From Mycoplasma procyoni (GTDB lineage Bacteria; Bacillota_I; Bacilli_A; Mycoplasmatales; Metamycoplasmataceae): DNA of 64,000 bases. Each line of letters opens with the position of its first letter. The stretch's first letter is position 1. This document shows positions 21,680 through 33,910 of the stretch, in pieces. The notes beneath the pieces were generated by a model, which was not told where the DNA came from, made no database searches, and saw nothing but the letters and a program-made list of their open reading frames with translations. The stretch spans positions 1-64,000 of the forward strand of contig NZ_JAFIDB010000005.1 of NCBI RefSeq assembly GCF_017052595.1, read 5' to 3'. The translations under genes were made by a program, and so were the position numbers.

Positions 21680-23261
21680 TTCTCATTTCCTCCATATCTA
21701 TTACAACGTTATAATCGCTATAGTTGGTAGCGTGGTGACTGATGTTTAAGATTGTTAATTCTTTGTTTTCAAAAAGAAGTTTTTCAATTTTTGTAATGTT
21801 TTCTTGATCGATGTTAGCGAGTGCTTCATCTAAAATTAGTAATTTTTTGTTATTTATAAAATGTCTTGCGATGTTGATTCTTTGTTTTTGTCCTGTAGAT
21901 AAACTGTTGTTGATATCAAGATTATAATTTGGATCGATGTGAGCTAAATTTACTTTTTCAAGAGCATCTACAACTTGCTGTTCTTTGTGTTGTTCTCAAA
22001 GGGTTACATTGTTATAGACACTGTCAAAGAAAACAAATTCTTTTGAGTCTAGAAAGGTAAACAAGCTATTAACGTCTTTATTGGAAATGTTTTTGATGTT
22101 GTAATTGTTATATAAAATTTCGCCTTCATAACCTTTTAGTTGTTTAGTAATAAGATTGATCAGCGTGCTTTTTCCAGAACCAGATCTACCTTTAATTAAG
22201 TATTTTTTTCCTTTTTCAAACTTAAAATTAAAGTTTTGGAACACGATATTTTTATCGTTGTATTTGTAGTTAAGATCTTTTATTTCTAAATATTCAAATT
22301 CGACATCCTGGTTTTCAAAAACGTTTTTTTCTGTGTATTCAGGTAATTGCTGAAACTGGTTAATTTTGTCTTTAAGACTTTTGTAGTTAACGAAGAATCA
22401 CATTGACATTCTTGCAGAAAGACTTATTTTAAAACTTAACATCGGTATAGCTGTTATAGTTGCTAAAGGTTCACCCTTAAATAAAACAAATCACCCAGTT
22501 ACTCCAACAAGCATCATGTCAGTTATTGTTATTATTAATCAAGAACCGACTTCCATTGAAAAAATTAACATAAATTTTCTTGCTAACTTTGTTCTAACTT
22601 TATAGTTTATATCTTCGAGTCTGTGTACAAAAATGTCTCTTGTATTTAAAAAATAAAACATTTTATAAGTTCCTAAAAAGGAATTTAATTCAACCGTTCC
22701 CTTTTCGTAAGTATCAAAAATTCTTCTAAAATTCTTGTTTACAAAAGGAGCTAAAGCTAAAGGAATAAAGGTTGTGATTATAGAAAATAAAAGAATGATA
22801 AGAGCTAAATTAAGACTTAAAATCAAGGCTAAAACTAAAGAAGCGATAATGGACGTTGCATATCCAAAAAGAGCAAAGAAAGGTAAATAAACTCTGTCAA
22901 TAATCATCGGAACTTGATCTTTGATTTGTGAAATGAATTTACCTTTTGCAACCTTGTCAAAATTCAGTGTTGTTTCGTTTACTGTGGATTTTAAAATATC
23001 CTCTCTCATATGAAAACGAAGTCTACTTAACAACTTACCGTTTTTAAGCACCATTCTTGCAATCATAGATAAAATTGACACAAGAATTACAGCTCCTTGT
23101 ATAGATATTCAAATATAAAATTCTTTTTCTTTATTTTCTTGTATGTATTGATTAATAATTGAAGGGATATAAACAGCAAAAACTAACTCTAGTGCAACTA
23201 TTATTTCTAAGAAAATAGTGATAAAAGTTAGATTTTTCTCTCTTTTAAGATATTTAAACAC
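21654..23261 (-). CDS. ABC exporter half-transporter, subunit 1
   Basis: A 535-aa half-transporter with the same membrane-ATPase layout as its neighbour. Walker A is KGRSGSGKST, the signature LSTGQKQRINIAR and Walker B LLILDEALAN. No ATG is in frame near the N-terminus; translation most likely begins at GTG (23261), 7 nt after an AAGGAGAG ribosome-binding site. An ATG two bases upstream is in a dead frame. The gene is divergent from leuS across a 39-bp gap and overlaps subunit 2 by 26 bp. Co-evolved heterodimer is the likely form; the substrate is unknown. Confidence 0.83.
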
Positions 23262-23300
23262 ATTACTCTCCTTTTTCTTATTTTATTATATAATTTTTTT

Positions 23301-25688
23301 ATGTACGATCACAAAAAAATAGAGAAGAAATGACAAGAAATTTGATTAAAATCAAATGCTTTTAAAACAACAGACAAAAATGATAAAAAGGCATATGTTT
23401 TAGATATGTTCCCTTATCCTTCAGCTGCAGGACTTCATGTTGGTCACCCAGAAGGATACACAGCAACTGATATAGTTTCAAGATACAAAAGACTGCAAGG
23501 ATTCGATGTTCTTCATCCAATTGGATGAGATGCTTTTGGATTACCTGCTGAACAATACGCACTTAAAACAGGAAATCACCCAGCACCTTTTACACAAGAA
23601 AACATAAAGACTTTTAGAAAGCAACTACAAAGCCTTGGTTTTTCATATGACTGAAACAAAGAGGTCGACACAACAGATCCTAAGTTTTATAAAATAACTC
23701 AATGAATCTTTAGAAAACTTTATGAACATGGACTAGCTGAAATTAAGGAAGTTGATGTAAACTGATCAGAGGATTTAGGTACAGTTTTAGCTAATGAAGA
23801 AGTTGTAACAGATGAACACGGAAACAGAGTTAGTGAGCGCGGAGGTTTTCCTGTTGTAAGAAAACCGATGAAGCAGTGAGTTCTAAAAATCACAAACTAT
23901 GCTGATAAATTATTAGAAGGATTAAACAAAGTTGATTTCCCCGAATCTCTAAAAGTTCTTCAAGAAAATTGAATTGGAAAATCAATAGGACACAAAGTTG
24001 AATTTGCTTTAGAAAATAGCTCTGAAAAAATCTCTGTGTTTACAACAAGAATAGACACAATTTTTGGAGTTTCCTTTATAGCTTTAGCTCCAGAACATCC
24101 TTTAGCAATTGCACAAGCACAAAAATCAAAAGAGGTTTTTGAGTTTTTAGAATACACAAAAACACTGAGTGACAGAGATAGAATTTCAAATCAAAAAGAT
24201 AAAAAAGGAATCAAAACAAATCTTGTTGCAATTAACCCAATAAATGGAGACAAAGTTGAAGTTTATGTTGCAGACTATGTTTTAAACACATATGGAACAG
24301 GTGCTGTCATGGGAGTTCCTGCAGAAGATGAAAGAGATAAAGACTTTGCAACTAAACACAAAATAAGCGTAAAACCTGTATTTTCGGAAAATAACACTTT
24401 AGTTAATGCTGATGTATTTAGTGGATTAGATCAAAATAAAGCAACAGAAAAAATTGTTGATTATCTTGCATACAACCTTGTTTGTGAAAAAGAAACAACC
24501 TATAAATTAAGAGATTGAATCTTTTCAAGACAAAGATATTGAGGTGAACCATTCCCTGTTTATTTTGACGAGCAAGATAACGTTTATATAGAAGAAAATC
24601 TTGTTGAACTTCCTTATATGGAAAACATAAAACCTTCTAAAACAGGAGAATCTCCTTTAGCTAATAATAAAGAGTGATTATACTTTGAAAAAGATGGTAA
24701 AAAATACAGAAGAGAAACAAATACAATGCCTCAATGAGCAGGAAGTTCTTGATACTTTTTAGCTTATATTCTTAAAAATGATGATGGAACTTATTTAGAA
24801 ATTGACTCCAAAGAAGCTTATGAAAGATTTAAAAAATGATTACCTGTTGATCTTTATATAGGTGGTCAAGAACATGCTGTAGGACACTTAATTTACTCAA
24901 GATTCTGACACAAATTCCTGTATGATATCAATATTTTACCTGTAGATGAACCTTTTATGAAAGTAGTAAACCAAGGGATGATTTTAGGTACTGATGGAGT
25001 TAAAATGTCCAAAAGTAGAGGTAATGTTATAAACCCTGATGAAATTGTTGAAACTCATGGAGCAGACACATTAAGAACTTATGAAATGTTTATGGGTCCT
25101 TTACAGGATACAAAAGAATGAAGCACAGAAACTCTAAACGGAATTAGAAAATGATTAGATAGAGTTGAAACGGGAATTATGAAGTTCGTTAATAGTCCTG
25201 AATTAGTTGATAAAAATGCAGATGATAAAGAACTTCAATCTGCACTTCACTCAACTATTAAAGATGTAACATTAGCAATTGAAACCTTAAAATTCAATAT
25301 TGCAATTTCTAAAATGATGGTATTTATAAATACTCTTTACAAAACAGAAAAAATATCTTCTAAAGAAATTCTTATAGATTTTGTAATTATGCTATCAACA
25401 ATTGCTCCTCACTTATCTGAAGAACTACTTGAAAAACTTCAAGCAAAACGAATCAAAGATCAAAGATGACCAGAATTAGATGAAACAAAGATTCAAAGTG
25501 GTAATATAAATATCCCAGTTCAAATTAATGGAAAAGTTAGAGCAGTAATAGAAAAAGAAGAAAACGATACAGAACAAACTCTCTTTGCAAAAGCAAAAGA
25601 AAATGCAAATGTTAAAAAATATCTTGAAAACAAAGAAATAAAAAGAAAACAATACGTCAAAGACAAAATTATAATCTTCAACATATAA
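23301..25688 (+). CDS. leuS: Leucyl-tRNA synthetase
   Basis: A 795-aa class I synthetase. The HIGH-equivalent HVGHPEGY lies near residue 46 after [10 protein letters not shown]. The editing (CP1) domain contains the [14 protein letters not shown] block, and the KMSKS motif is [11 protein letters not shown] near residue 569. Length is normal for bacteria with an intact editing domain, which some mycoplasmas lack. There are about ten UGA Trp codons. TATAAT (23289-23294) is followed by only six T before ATG, so the mRNA is probably leaderless. Confidence 0.98.
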
Positions 25689-25691
25689 AAA

Positions 25692-25718
25692 AAAATGCCA
25701 TAAAGGCATTTTTGTTTT
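25692..25718 (+). terminator. leuS terminator
   Basis: The stem AAATGCC/GGCATTT with a 5-nt loop is followed by TTGTTTT. The A-run on the other side lets it serve the convergent lipoprotein gene as well. Confidence 0.85.
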
Positions 25719-26052
25719 AGCTTTGTTTTGAAGATTCTCTTGCTGCAACTTTTGTAACGATTGAAGTAATTTCTGTACCAAGCTTTAGAGCTTTTTCAAG
25801 ATCTTCAGGTTTGTCTTTTAATCCTTTTAATTCTTTAACTATGTTGTATAGTTGATCGATTTCTTTATCTTCAAACATTTTGAAAAACTCAGTTGAAGAT
25901 TTTCCGCCTTTAAGAAGTGAAAGACCGATGTAATTTTCTTCTACATATTTCTCTTTTTGTTCTCTTGTTTCTGATGAACAAGAAACTACTGCAAAAGCTG
26001 AAAAAGGAACTAAAACAGCTATTGGTGATAACTTAATTAATAATTTTTTCAT
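25717..26052 (-). CDS. Small lipoprotein, 111 aa
   Basis: A signal peptide (MKKLLIKLSP start and hydrophobic core) ends in the lipobox FAVVSC, with the acylated Cys at residue 25. A mature domain of about 85 residues follows, charged and helical in appearance, with no domain I recognize. It is a monocistronic unit with a 16-bp A/T homopolymer in its upstream region, an arrangement typical of phase-variable mycoplasma surface lipoproteins. Function unknown. Confidence 0.8.
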   Translation of the reverse strand: MKKLLIKLSPIAVLVPFSAFAVVSCSSETREQKEKYVEENYIGLSLLKGGKSSTEFFKMFEDKEIDQLYNIVKELKGLKDKPEDLEKALKLGTEITSIVTKVAARESSKQS

Positions 26053-26076
26053 ACTTTATATTTTATAGACTTTTAC

Positions 26077-26092
26077 AAAAAAAAAAAAAAAA
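26077..26092 (-). promoter_or_regulatory. 16-bp homopolymer (T16 on the minus strand) in the promoter region of the small lipoprotein
   Basis: Sixteen consecutive A on the plus strand lie between a possible -35-like TTTGCAC (minus strand, at 26093-26099) and a TATAAA-like -10 near 26062-26067, both facing the lipoprotein gene. Slippage would alter promoter spacing. The present spacing between those two elements (about 25 bp) looks too long for an active promoter. Confidence 0.55.
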
Positions 26093-26120
26093 GTGCAAAT
26101 TCTTGTTATGATAAAGAAAA

Positions 26121-26156
26121 TAAAACAGAGAATTTTATTGATTCTCTGTTTTTTTC
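26121..26156. terminator. Bidirectional hairpin between dhaM and the lipoprotein
   Basis: The 11-bp stem AAACAGAGAAT/ATTCTCTGTTT is followed by a T-run on the plus strand and by TATTTTC on the minus strand. It most likely ends the leftward glp-dha operon. Confidence 0.7.
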
Positions 26157-26184
26157 TTCATGCTTATTTGTTTAATTGTTTGTT

Positions 26185-26574
26185 TTATTTATAAATGTCT
26201 TCTTCAGAAGCTTTGATTACTTCTTCAAATGATGCACCAGCGTTAGCTAGAACATAGGCAGAAAAGGAATTTTCAACAAGACTTCCTTTTGAGATATAAA
26301 TGTTTTTATCAGCTGCCATAATTTTAATACTTTCAGCTGAAAGTATTGCAGATCCTAAATCTCCAAAGATTAATACATCAGAAATTTCAGGGTGTTTTTC
26401 GATTGCTTCAAGAATTTTGAAAGGTTCAGTTCCTAAATCTTGACCTTCATTAATTCCCCCTAAAGCTTCGATTTCAACGTTTTGAGGATCTTGAGGAATC
26501 ATTTTTGTTAAGTATTCTTTTAAAACTACAGCGAGTTTTTGATAGTGTGAAACTAGGATAATTAGTTTTTTCAT
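26185..26574 (-). CDS. dhaM: PTS-dependent dihydroxyacetone kinase, phosphotransferase subunit
   Basis: A 129-aa EIIA(Man)-like protein (IILVSHYQKLA start with the phosphorylatable His at residue 10, then GDLGSAILSAE). It takes phosphate from HPr and passes it to ADP bound in DhaL. Only the EIIA-like domain is present; there is no HPr or EI fusion as in E. coli DhaM. It overlaps dhaL by one base and is last in the glpO-glpK-glpF-dhaKLM cluster. Confidence 0.9.
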   Translation of the reverse strand: MKKLIILVSHYQKLAVVLKEYLTKMIPQDPQNVEIEALGGINEGQDLGTEPFKILEAIEKHPEISDVLIFGDLGSAILSAESIKIMAADKNIYISKGSLVENSFSAYVLANAGASFEEVIKASEEDIYK

Positions 26575-27185
26575 TAGAAAATATCCACTAGATTTTTAAT
26601 AATAATTGAGCTTGAGTATGAACCTGGATCGATTGTTCCTTGAGATCTTTCTTTTAGATAAGATGCTCTTCCTTTGGTTGCAATCATTTGCTCTGTATCT
26701 TTTAGTTTTTGTTCCACAAAGTCTTTAATTTCTTTTTTAGTTTGTTCATTTACTTCATTGATGTTTTCTAAAAAAGTACTTAAAGGTTTTCAAATGTCGT
26801 ACATTGTTTTTTCGTTTAAAGAAACTTTTCCAAGCATTTCTAGTGAAGATGAAAAGGCTTTAGCCATAATTTTCAGTTCTTCAAGAGAGAATGTTGTGTG
26901 TTCTTTGAGGTTATTTGCTGAGTTGATAAAAGCCATACCATAAAGTGGTCCAGATGCTCCACCAACTTTTGACATCAGTGTTCTGCCAACAAGACTAAAT
27001 AAAGAGAATAAGTCACTCTGTTCAGACAGATCGTTTTGCATTAATTCGCTAAAACCTCTGTTCATGTTGATTCCATGGTCTCCATCACCGATTTTTTGAT
27101 CAAGACCTGATAATAAACTTTCGTTTTCTTGAATTTCAGAAGCTATTTTCTTGAATGCTTCTACAACTTTAACATCTATTTTCAA
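26574..27185 (-). CDS. dhaL: Dihydroxyacetone kinase ADP-binding subunit
   Basis: A 203-aa helical subunit. The Mg-ADP site is clear in KIGDGDHGINMNRGF near the N-terminus, and KVGGASGPLYGMAF and KGRASYLKERSQGTIDPGS are family blocks. DhaL holds ADP as a permanent cofactor that DhaM rephosphorylates. It overlaps dhaK by 4 bp and dhaM by 1 bp. Confidence 0.93.
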
Positions 27186-28159
27186 TTTTTTACCTCTGTT
27201 TCTTGATCTAGTAATTCTTTAAGTTCTGCATCAAGTTTTAGTAAAGAAATTGATAATCCTTGCATTTCAAGAGAAGTCATAAAGTTTCCTACATGACTAC
27301 TGTAAATTTTGATGTTTTTAGAATTTAAGTAGTTGTGTGCATCGTTTGTTGCAATAAATAATTCTGATTCTGGAGTTCCTCCAAGACCATTTACCATTAA
27401 AGCAACTTCTGAGTTATTGAAGTCATAGTCTTTAAGAATTAAATCAATCATTTCTTCAACCATTTCTTTAGAAGATTTAACTTGTTCTCTCTTGATTCCT
27501 GGTTCTCCGTGGATTCCAAGACCAAATTCAACTTCTTTTTCTCCTAAACTAAATGATTCTTTTCCTGTTGTAGGAATGATGATTGAGTTTAAAGAAATTC
27601 CAAAACTTCTTACATTATCACTTACTTTTTGAGCAACTCTTTTTACTTCTTGTAAATTAAGTCCTTTTTGAGCGGCAGCTCCAGCAATTTTGTGTACAAA
27701 TACTGTACCAGCAATTCCTCTTCTTCCGATTGATCAAGTTGAGTTTTCTACAGCAACATCATCTTGAACTAAAACAGTTTCTACTTCTTTACCTTGAGCT
27801 TGTGCTAATTGTTGAGCAATTTCGAAGTTTAGTTTGTCTCCTGTATAGTTTTTGATAATTAATAGAGTTCCTGCTTTTGAGTCTAAAGCGTTAATTGCTG
27901 CTTCAACTTGATCTGGTGTTGGAGAAGTGAAGATCGCACCAGCAACTGCTCCACTTAACATTCCTTTTCCTACAAATCCCATGTGTGCAGGTTCGTGTCC
28001 TGAACCTCCTCCACACACAAGAGCAACTTTGTTTTGGTCGAAGTTTGCGTCTACAACAACATTAAATCCTTCAACTCTTTTTAGTTTTTTGTTTGTTTTT
28101 ATGATTCCTTGAATCATTTCTTCTACTATATTGTTTCTGTCATTTATAAATTTTTTCAT
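27182..28159 (-). CDS. dhaK: Dihydroxyacetone kinase substrate-binding subunit
   Basis: A 325-aa subunit that binds dihydroxyacetone covalently through a His. Family sequence CGGGSGHEPAHMGFVGKGML is at residues about 49-68, NYTGDKLNFE follows, and the late block GLGIHGEPGI is present. The product is dihydroxyacetone phosphate, which feeds glycolysis. It follows glpF after about 75 bp and overlaps dhaL. Confidence 0.95.
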
Positions 28160-28234
28160 TTTGTCTCTTTTCTTTTATATTAGTGTATGAAATGTATCGT
28201 TGGTTATATGAGGGTTAGAAAATTGAGTTATGGA

Positions 28235-28969
28235 TTAGATTAGTCCAAATCCACCAATAATTGCTCCAGCAACAGAAGGTGCAACAACTGGAATTCATGA
28301 GTATGATCAGTTAGCTCCAACGTGTTCTTCTTTTCTTGATTTTAATACTGTTTTTTCAGCTAAGAAGTAAACAATTCTTGGTCCTAAGTCTCTAGCTGGG
28401 TTAATTGCGTATCCTGTAGATGAACCTAGTGAAGCACCAACAGCAATAACAACAAATGTTACAGGAATTGGTCCAAGTGCATCAAGTTTATTTGCACCTT
28501 TTCCAAAAGCAAGAATTAGACCTAAAAGTAGTAATGTTCCTACTAATTCATATGAGAAGTTAAAGATTGTTCCTTTTTCTTTGTTTCCAAAAGCAGGGCC
28601 TGTACAGTGAGCTCCTCTAACTGTAGCTAATTCTGTTTCTTTAATGTGTTTTCAGTTAATGAAGTCTAAAATAATTTGAGCAGCAATAGCTCCTAAAAAT
28701 TGAACTGGAATGTAGCTTAATACAAAAGCATCTTTATCCTTAATTGCTGCAAATATAGAAACAGCAGGGTTAAGATGAGCACTACCTCCAAGGGATAGAG
28801 AAACAATTACCCCTGAAAATACTGCAAGTCCTCAACCTAGAATAATTACTATTCATTTTCCAGGTTGGTTTGCAAACATTTTGTTTGCTGAAACACTGTA
28901 TACAACACCATTACCAAGTAGTATTAAAACAAGTGTTCCTAGAAATTCTGATAAAACGTCTAAGTGCAT
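28235..28969 (-). CDS. glpF: Glycerol facilitator (aquaporin family)
   Basis: A 244-aa membrane channel with six helices and the two pore half-helices. The first NPA box is HLNPAVSIF and the second is AINPARDLGPR. The Arg after the second NPA and the Asp (NPARD) point to an aquaglyceroporin. It lies between glpK and dhaK and could pass both glycerol and dihydroxyacetone. Confidence 0.95.
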
Positions 28970-28979
28970 GAATACTCCT

Positions 28980-30497
<1,518 letters not shown>

Positions 30498-30513
30498 TTT
30501 TTCCTTTCTAGAT

Positions 30514-31671
30514 TTAGAATCTAACTTTGTATTTTGGATTGTAGTTTTCTTTTTTAACTAAACTTAAACCTGCTTTTTCTACTAATTTAGCAATTTCAAT
30601 AGCGATTGCTGGAGCAGATGCGATTGCAGGAGATTGCATTCCTGCTGCGTTAATAAATTTAGCATTTTTTTCAGCTGGTCTAATAACAAAATCGTTTGTT
30701 GCAATGTCTATTGGTCTTGAACCAGCTAGAGTCATTTCTGTTTTTTCCAGTCTGATCGAAGGAATAATTTCCTTCCCAATTTTTCCGATGTAATCAAATT
30801 TTTCTTTAGTTACAAGTCTTGTTTCTGCTTTTGGAACTCCTTCTTCAGCAGTTGGTCCAACAAGAACTCTTCCATCTAACATAGGTGCTACAATAACACC
30901 TTTTCCGTGAATTGTTGGAACTTTAAAGCAAATTGAGTTAACAATTCCTGCTTCTGTACGAGATAAGATTCTGTATTCTCCACGTCTTGTTGTTTGTTTA
31001 AAGTCTCCGTATCCAGCTTTTTCAGCTAATACATCTGCGTAGTGTCCTGCAGCATTTATTACTAATGAAGATTTAATTTCTTCTCCATTTTTTAGTTTGA
31101 TACTAAATTCATCGTTTTCAAATTTAATATCTACAACTTCTGCACTTGCTTTAACTTCTGTTCCGTTTTGTTCAGAAGCACCTAAAAATGCATAAGTTGC
31201 TCTAACAGGATCGATTGCTCATGAGCTTGTACATAATAAAGCACCATGAACTTCAGGGTTAACGTTAGGTTCTTTTTTAAGAACTTCTTCTTTTGTGATA
31301 ACTTTTAGAAATTCTTTAGGAACTTTATTGATTAATCCTCTTTCATAAAGCATGTGAACATGTTTCATTTCTTCTTCATTAAATGCAAGGATTAATGAAT
31401 CTACTTGAACTCTTGGGAATTCGAGGTCTTTGAAGATTTTTGTTCTTCATAATTCATTTCCTAGAACATTTAATTTAGCTTCAATTTTTCCTGGATCAGG
31501 ATCGAAACCTCCGTGTATTGCACCTGAGTTACCTTTTGAAGTTTCATCAGCGAATACTGGGTTTCTTTCAAGAAGTAACGTATTTAGTTTATATTGAGAT
31601 AATTCATAAGCAATTGATGCCCCGATTATTCCTCCACCAATAATAACTATGTCGTATTTTTCTTTTTGCAT
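30514..31671 (-). CDS. glpO: Glycerol-3-phosphate oxidase (hydrogen-peroxide forming)
   Basis: A 385-aa FAD-dependent enzyme of the short mycoplasma type. The Rossmann loop IIGGGIIGASIAYELS is at residues about 8-23. It has the family active-site block GNSGAIHGGFDPDPG and the late NAAGMQSPAIASAPAIA. It oxidizes glycerol-3-phosphate to dihydroxyacetone phosphate and releases H2O2, a recognized mycoplasma virulence trait. The upstream in-frame ATG (31719) is not used: MQKEKYD follows GGAGGTAGT at the correct distance. First gene of the glp-dha cluster. Confidence 0.95.
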
Positions 31672-31696
31672 ACTACCTCCAAATTTTGTGTGTAAA

Positions 31697-31704
31697 TATA
31701 TTAT
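31697..31704 (-). promoter_or_regulatory. Candidate -10 of the glp-dha operon
   Basis: TTATAATA on the minus strand lies about 26 bp upstream of the glpO start. The -35 element is not clear, as is common in mycoplasmas. Confidence 0.5.
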
Positions 31705-31743
31705 AAAGTAAAACTTCACAAATTTTCTAAATTATTTAAAAAA

Positions 31744-31771
31744 AGTGCAAAATTTTGAAAAATAGTGCAAA
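31744..31771. promoter_or_regulatory. Two direct AGTGCAAA motifs spaced 20 bp
   Basis: AGTGCAAA begins at 31744 and again at 31764, exactly two helical turns apart, in the gap between glpO (leftward) and the Dcm-like gene (rightward). The same octamer occurs upstream of the lipoproteins at 26092 and 53633. A regulator site is possible, but the octamer is short and AT-rich enough that chance cannot be excluded. Confidence 0.35.
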
Positions 31772-31823
31772 TATAGGGGGTAAAACACACAAAAAGCACT
31801 AAAATAGAATTTAGTTAATGAAT

Positions 31824-31852
31824 TTTTAGCAACAATTTTTTGCTAAAAACCA
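31824..31852. terminator. Hairpin upstream of the Dcm-like gene
   Basis: The inverted repeat TTTTTAGCAA/TTGCTAAAAA with a 7-nt loop lies in the glpO-methylase gap. No gene ends here, so it may be a promoter-proximal structure instead. Confidence 0.35.
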
Positions 31853-31917
31853 ATTTTTAAAAATCCAAATATTTAAAGTTTTAAAATGTTATAATTTAAA
31901 TAAATATAAGGAGAAAG

Positions 31918-33087
31918 ATGAATTTAGAACAAAAGGCTGATTTTTTATTGCAAAAAAGAGAAGAAATGAATGCAACTAGAAAAGAGTTTGCTGATTTTTT
32001 AGATTTAAATAAAAATGAAGATAAATTAATCAAAATTTGAGAAACAAAACAACAAGAAATTCCTGATTTTGTAATTAATAAACTTAAAAATTCATCTTTT
32101 ATAGCTCCTTTTAAAGATGATGATAAAAATTATCTATTTACTCAGATAGATTTATTTGCTGGAATTGGCGGAATAAGAATGGGTTTCCAAAATCATGGAG
32201 GAAAGACTGTTTTTTCGTCTGAATGAGATAAGTTTGCTCAAAAAACTTATAAAGCTAATTACGGAGAAGAACCTGCAGGAGATATAACTCAAATAAATCC
32301 AAAAGACATACCTGATCATGATGTACTTCTTGCTGGTTTTCCTTGTCAACCTTTTTCACAAGCGGGTCTAAAATTAGGTTTTGAAGACACGAGAGGAACT
32401 TTATTTTTTAACATTGCTTCTATATTAAAAGAAAAAAGACCTAAGGCCTTTATGTTAGAAAATGTTAAGCAACTAAGAGGTCATGATAAAGGAAAAACAC
32501 TTAAAACAATACTAAATGTTTTAAGAGAAATGGACTATTATGTACCTGAACCAGAAGTGTTAAATGCCTATCATTTCGGAGTTCCGCAAAACAGAGAAAG
32601 AATTTTTATAGTTGGCTTTGACAAAACTAAAATAAAGGAAAAATACAGTGATTTTGAGTTTCCTAAAGGAAAAATTGATCCAAATCTTAAAGTTGCTGAT
32701 ATTTTGATGAAGCCAAATGAAGTCAATGAAAAGTTCACAATTTCAGACAAACTTTTTGAAGGTCATAAAAAAAGAAGATTAAAACACAAAGAAAATGGAA
32801 ATGGTTTTGGTTTTAATCTAATTTTTCCAGAAAGCAAATATACAAACACAATTAGTGCCAGATATTATAAAGATGGAAGTGAATCTTTAATTTCTCAAGA
32901 AGGTAAAAATCCAAGAATGTTAACCCCAAGAGAGTGTGCGAGATTGCAAGGATTTCCTGAAAACTTTATAATACAAGTTTCAAATGCACAAGCTTACAAG
33001 CAATTTGGAAATTCAGTTTGTGTAAAAGTTATTGATGCAATAGCTAAAGAAATGGTTTTATTTATGAAGAAAAACAAGCTTATTTAG
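31918..33087 (+). CDS. Dcm-like DNA (cytosine-5) methyltransferase, solitary
   Basis: A 389-aa enzyme. An N-terminal 70-residue helical extension precedes the catalytic domain, as in E. coli Dcm. Motif I is [13 protein letters not shown] near residue 80, the catalytic motif [11 protein letters not shown] has C143, motif VI is ENVKQL and motif VIII is [11 protein letters not shown]. The target-recognition and C-terminal region contains [18 protein letters not shown] and [16 protein letters not shown], which closely follow Dcm-type (CCWGG/CCNGG) enzymes. No endonuclease gene adjoins it. A TATAAT near 31890 and AAGGAGA before the ATG mark its start. Confidence 0.92.
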
Positions 33088-33910
33088 GAGCTTGTTTTTC
33101 TCTAATTAAAAAGTTAATTCTATTGTTGATTTCTTCTGGTTTTTCGAAAAATAAAGCGTGTCCACAATCACTTAATAGAGTTAGATTTTTCGATCTTTCT
33201 TGACAAATTTTGATAATTGATAAAGAAGGGACAAATTCATCGTTAATTCCCGTAATAAATTCATAGTTATCACTTCTAAAATACAACTCTTTTATGTTAG
33301 ATTTTAAATATTTTGGATTAACTATTTGAGTTGTTACCATTTTTAAAAAATTCTTCTCTTTTGCTTGTGAAGAAGCTAAAAATACAGCCGCAATTTTATT
33401 TAAATTGTCTTTGTAACTGTTTTTATTTTGGTAAACAAGATTGTCACTACTTTCAAGAGCATCTTTTAAGTTTTTTGGAAGTAGCCATCTTTGCAATCTT
33501 GTGTTTGCTTGTGTTATAGTTTCTTTAATTTTTGAAGAAAGGATATTGTAATTAATAGGTGAACCTAAAAGTGCATAAGGGACAATTTTGTTGATAACTA
33601 GATTTAGTGCACTTGCTCCTCCAAGTGAGTGTCCAACAACTAAAACAAAGGAATAACCGAGTGATTTGACAAATTCTTCTGCAATTTTTTGATAGTGTTC
33701 GATACTGATTTCATCATTATTTGTTGATTTTCCGCAACCAGGAAAATCAAAAGCAACAACGTCATAATCTCTATTTTTTAGATTATAAACTTGCTGAGCA
33801 AAGTTAGACGACGAAGCAAAACCGTGTAAAAACAGAACTTTTGGTTTGTTGTTATTTTCTTCAATATAAAAGATGTCTTCGTTTAATATTTTTATGTATT
33901 TTCTTTCCAT
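33080..33910 (-). CDS. Alpha/beta hydrolase
   Basis: A 276-aa serine hydrolase. The oxyanion HGFASS block lies near residue 30, the nucleophile elbow GHSLGG near 95, and a C-terminal DCGHALFFEKPEEI supplies the catalytic His. The acid is probably in NDEFVP. No signal peptide. Substrate unknown; esterases or thioesterases of this family in mycoplasmas often work on lipids. It is last in a three-gene leftward unit (107-aa protein, lipoate ligase, hydrolase) joined by TAATG overlaps. Confidence 0.85.
   Translation of the reverse strand: MERKYIKILNEDIFYIEENNNKPKVLFLHGFASSSNFAQQVYNLKNRDYDVVAFDFPGCGKSTNNDEISIEHYQKIAEEFVKSLGYSFVLVVGHSLGGASALNLVINKIVPYALLGSPINYNILSSKIKETITQANTRLQRWLLPKNLKDALESSDNLVYQNKNSYKDNLNKIAAVFLASSQAKEKNFLKMVTTQIVNPKYLKSNIKELYFRSDNYEFITGINDEFVPSLSIIKICQERSKNLTLLSDCGHALFFEKPEEINNRINFLIREKQAPK

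Noticed and set aside
31671-31719. Upstream start of glpO at 31719
   Set aside because: The FAD-binding N-terminus begins at MQKEKYD behind GGAGG; the upstream part overlaps the promoter.
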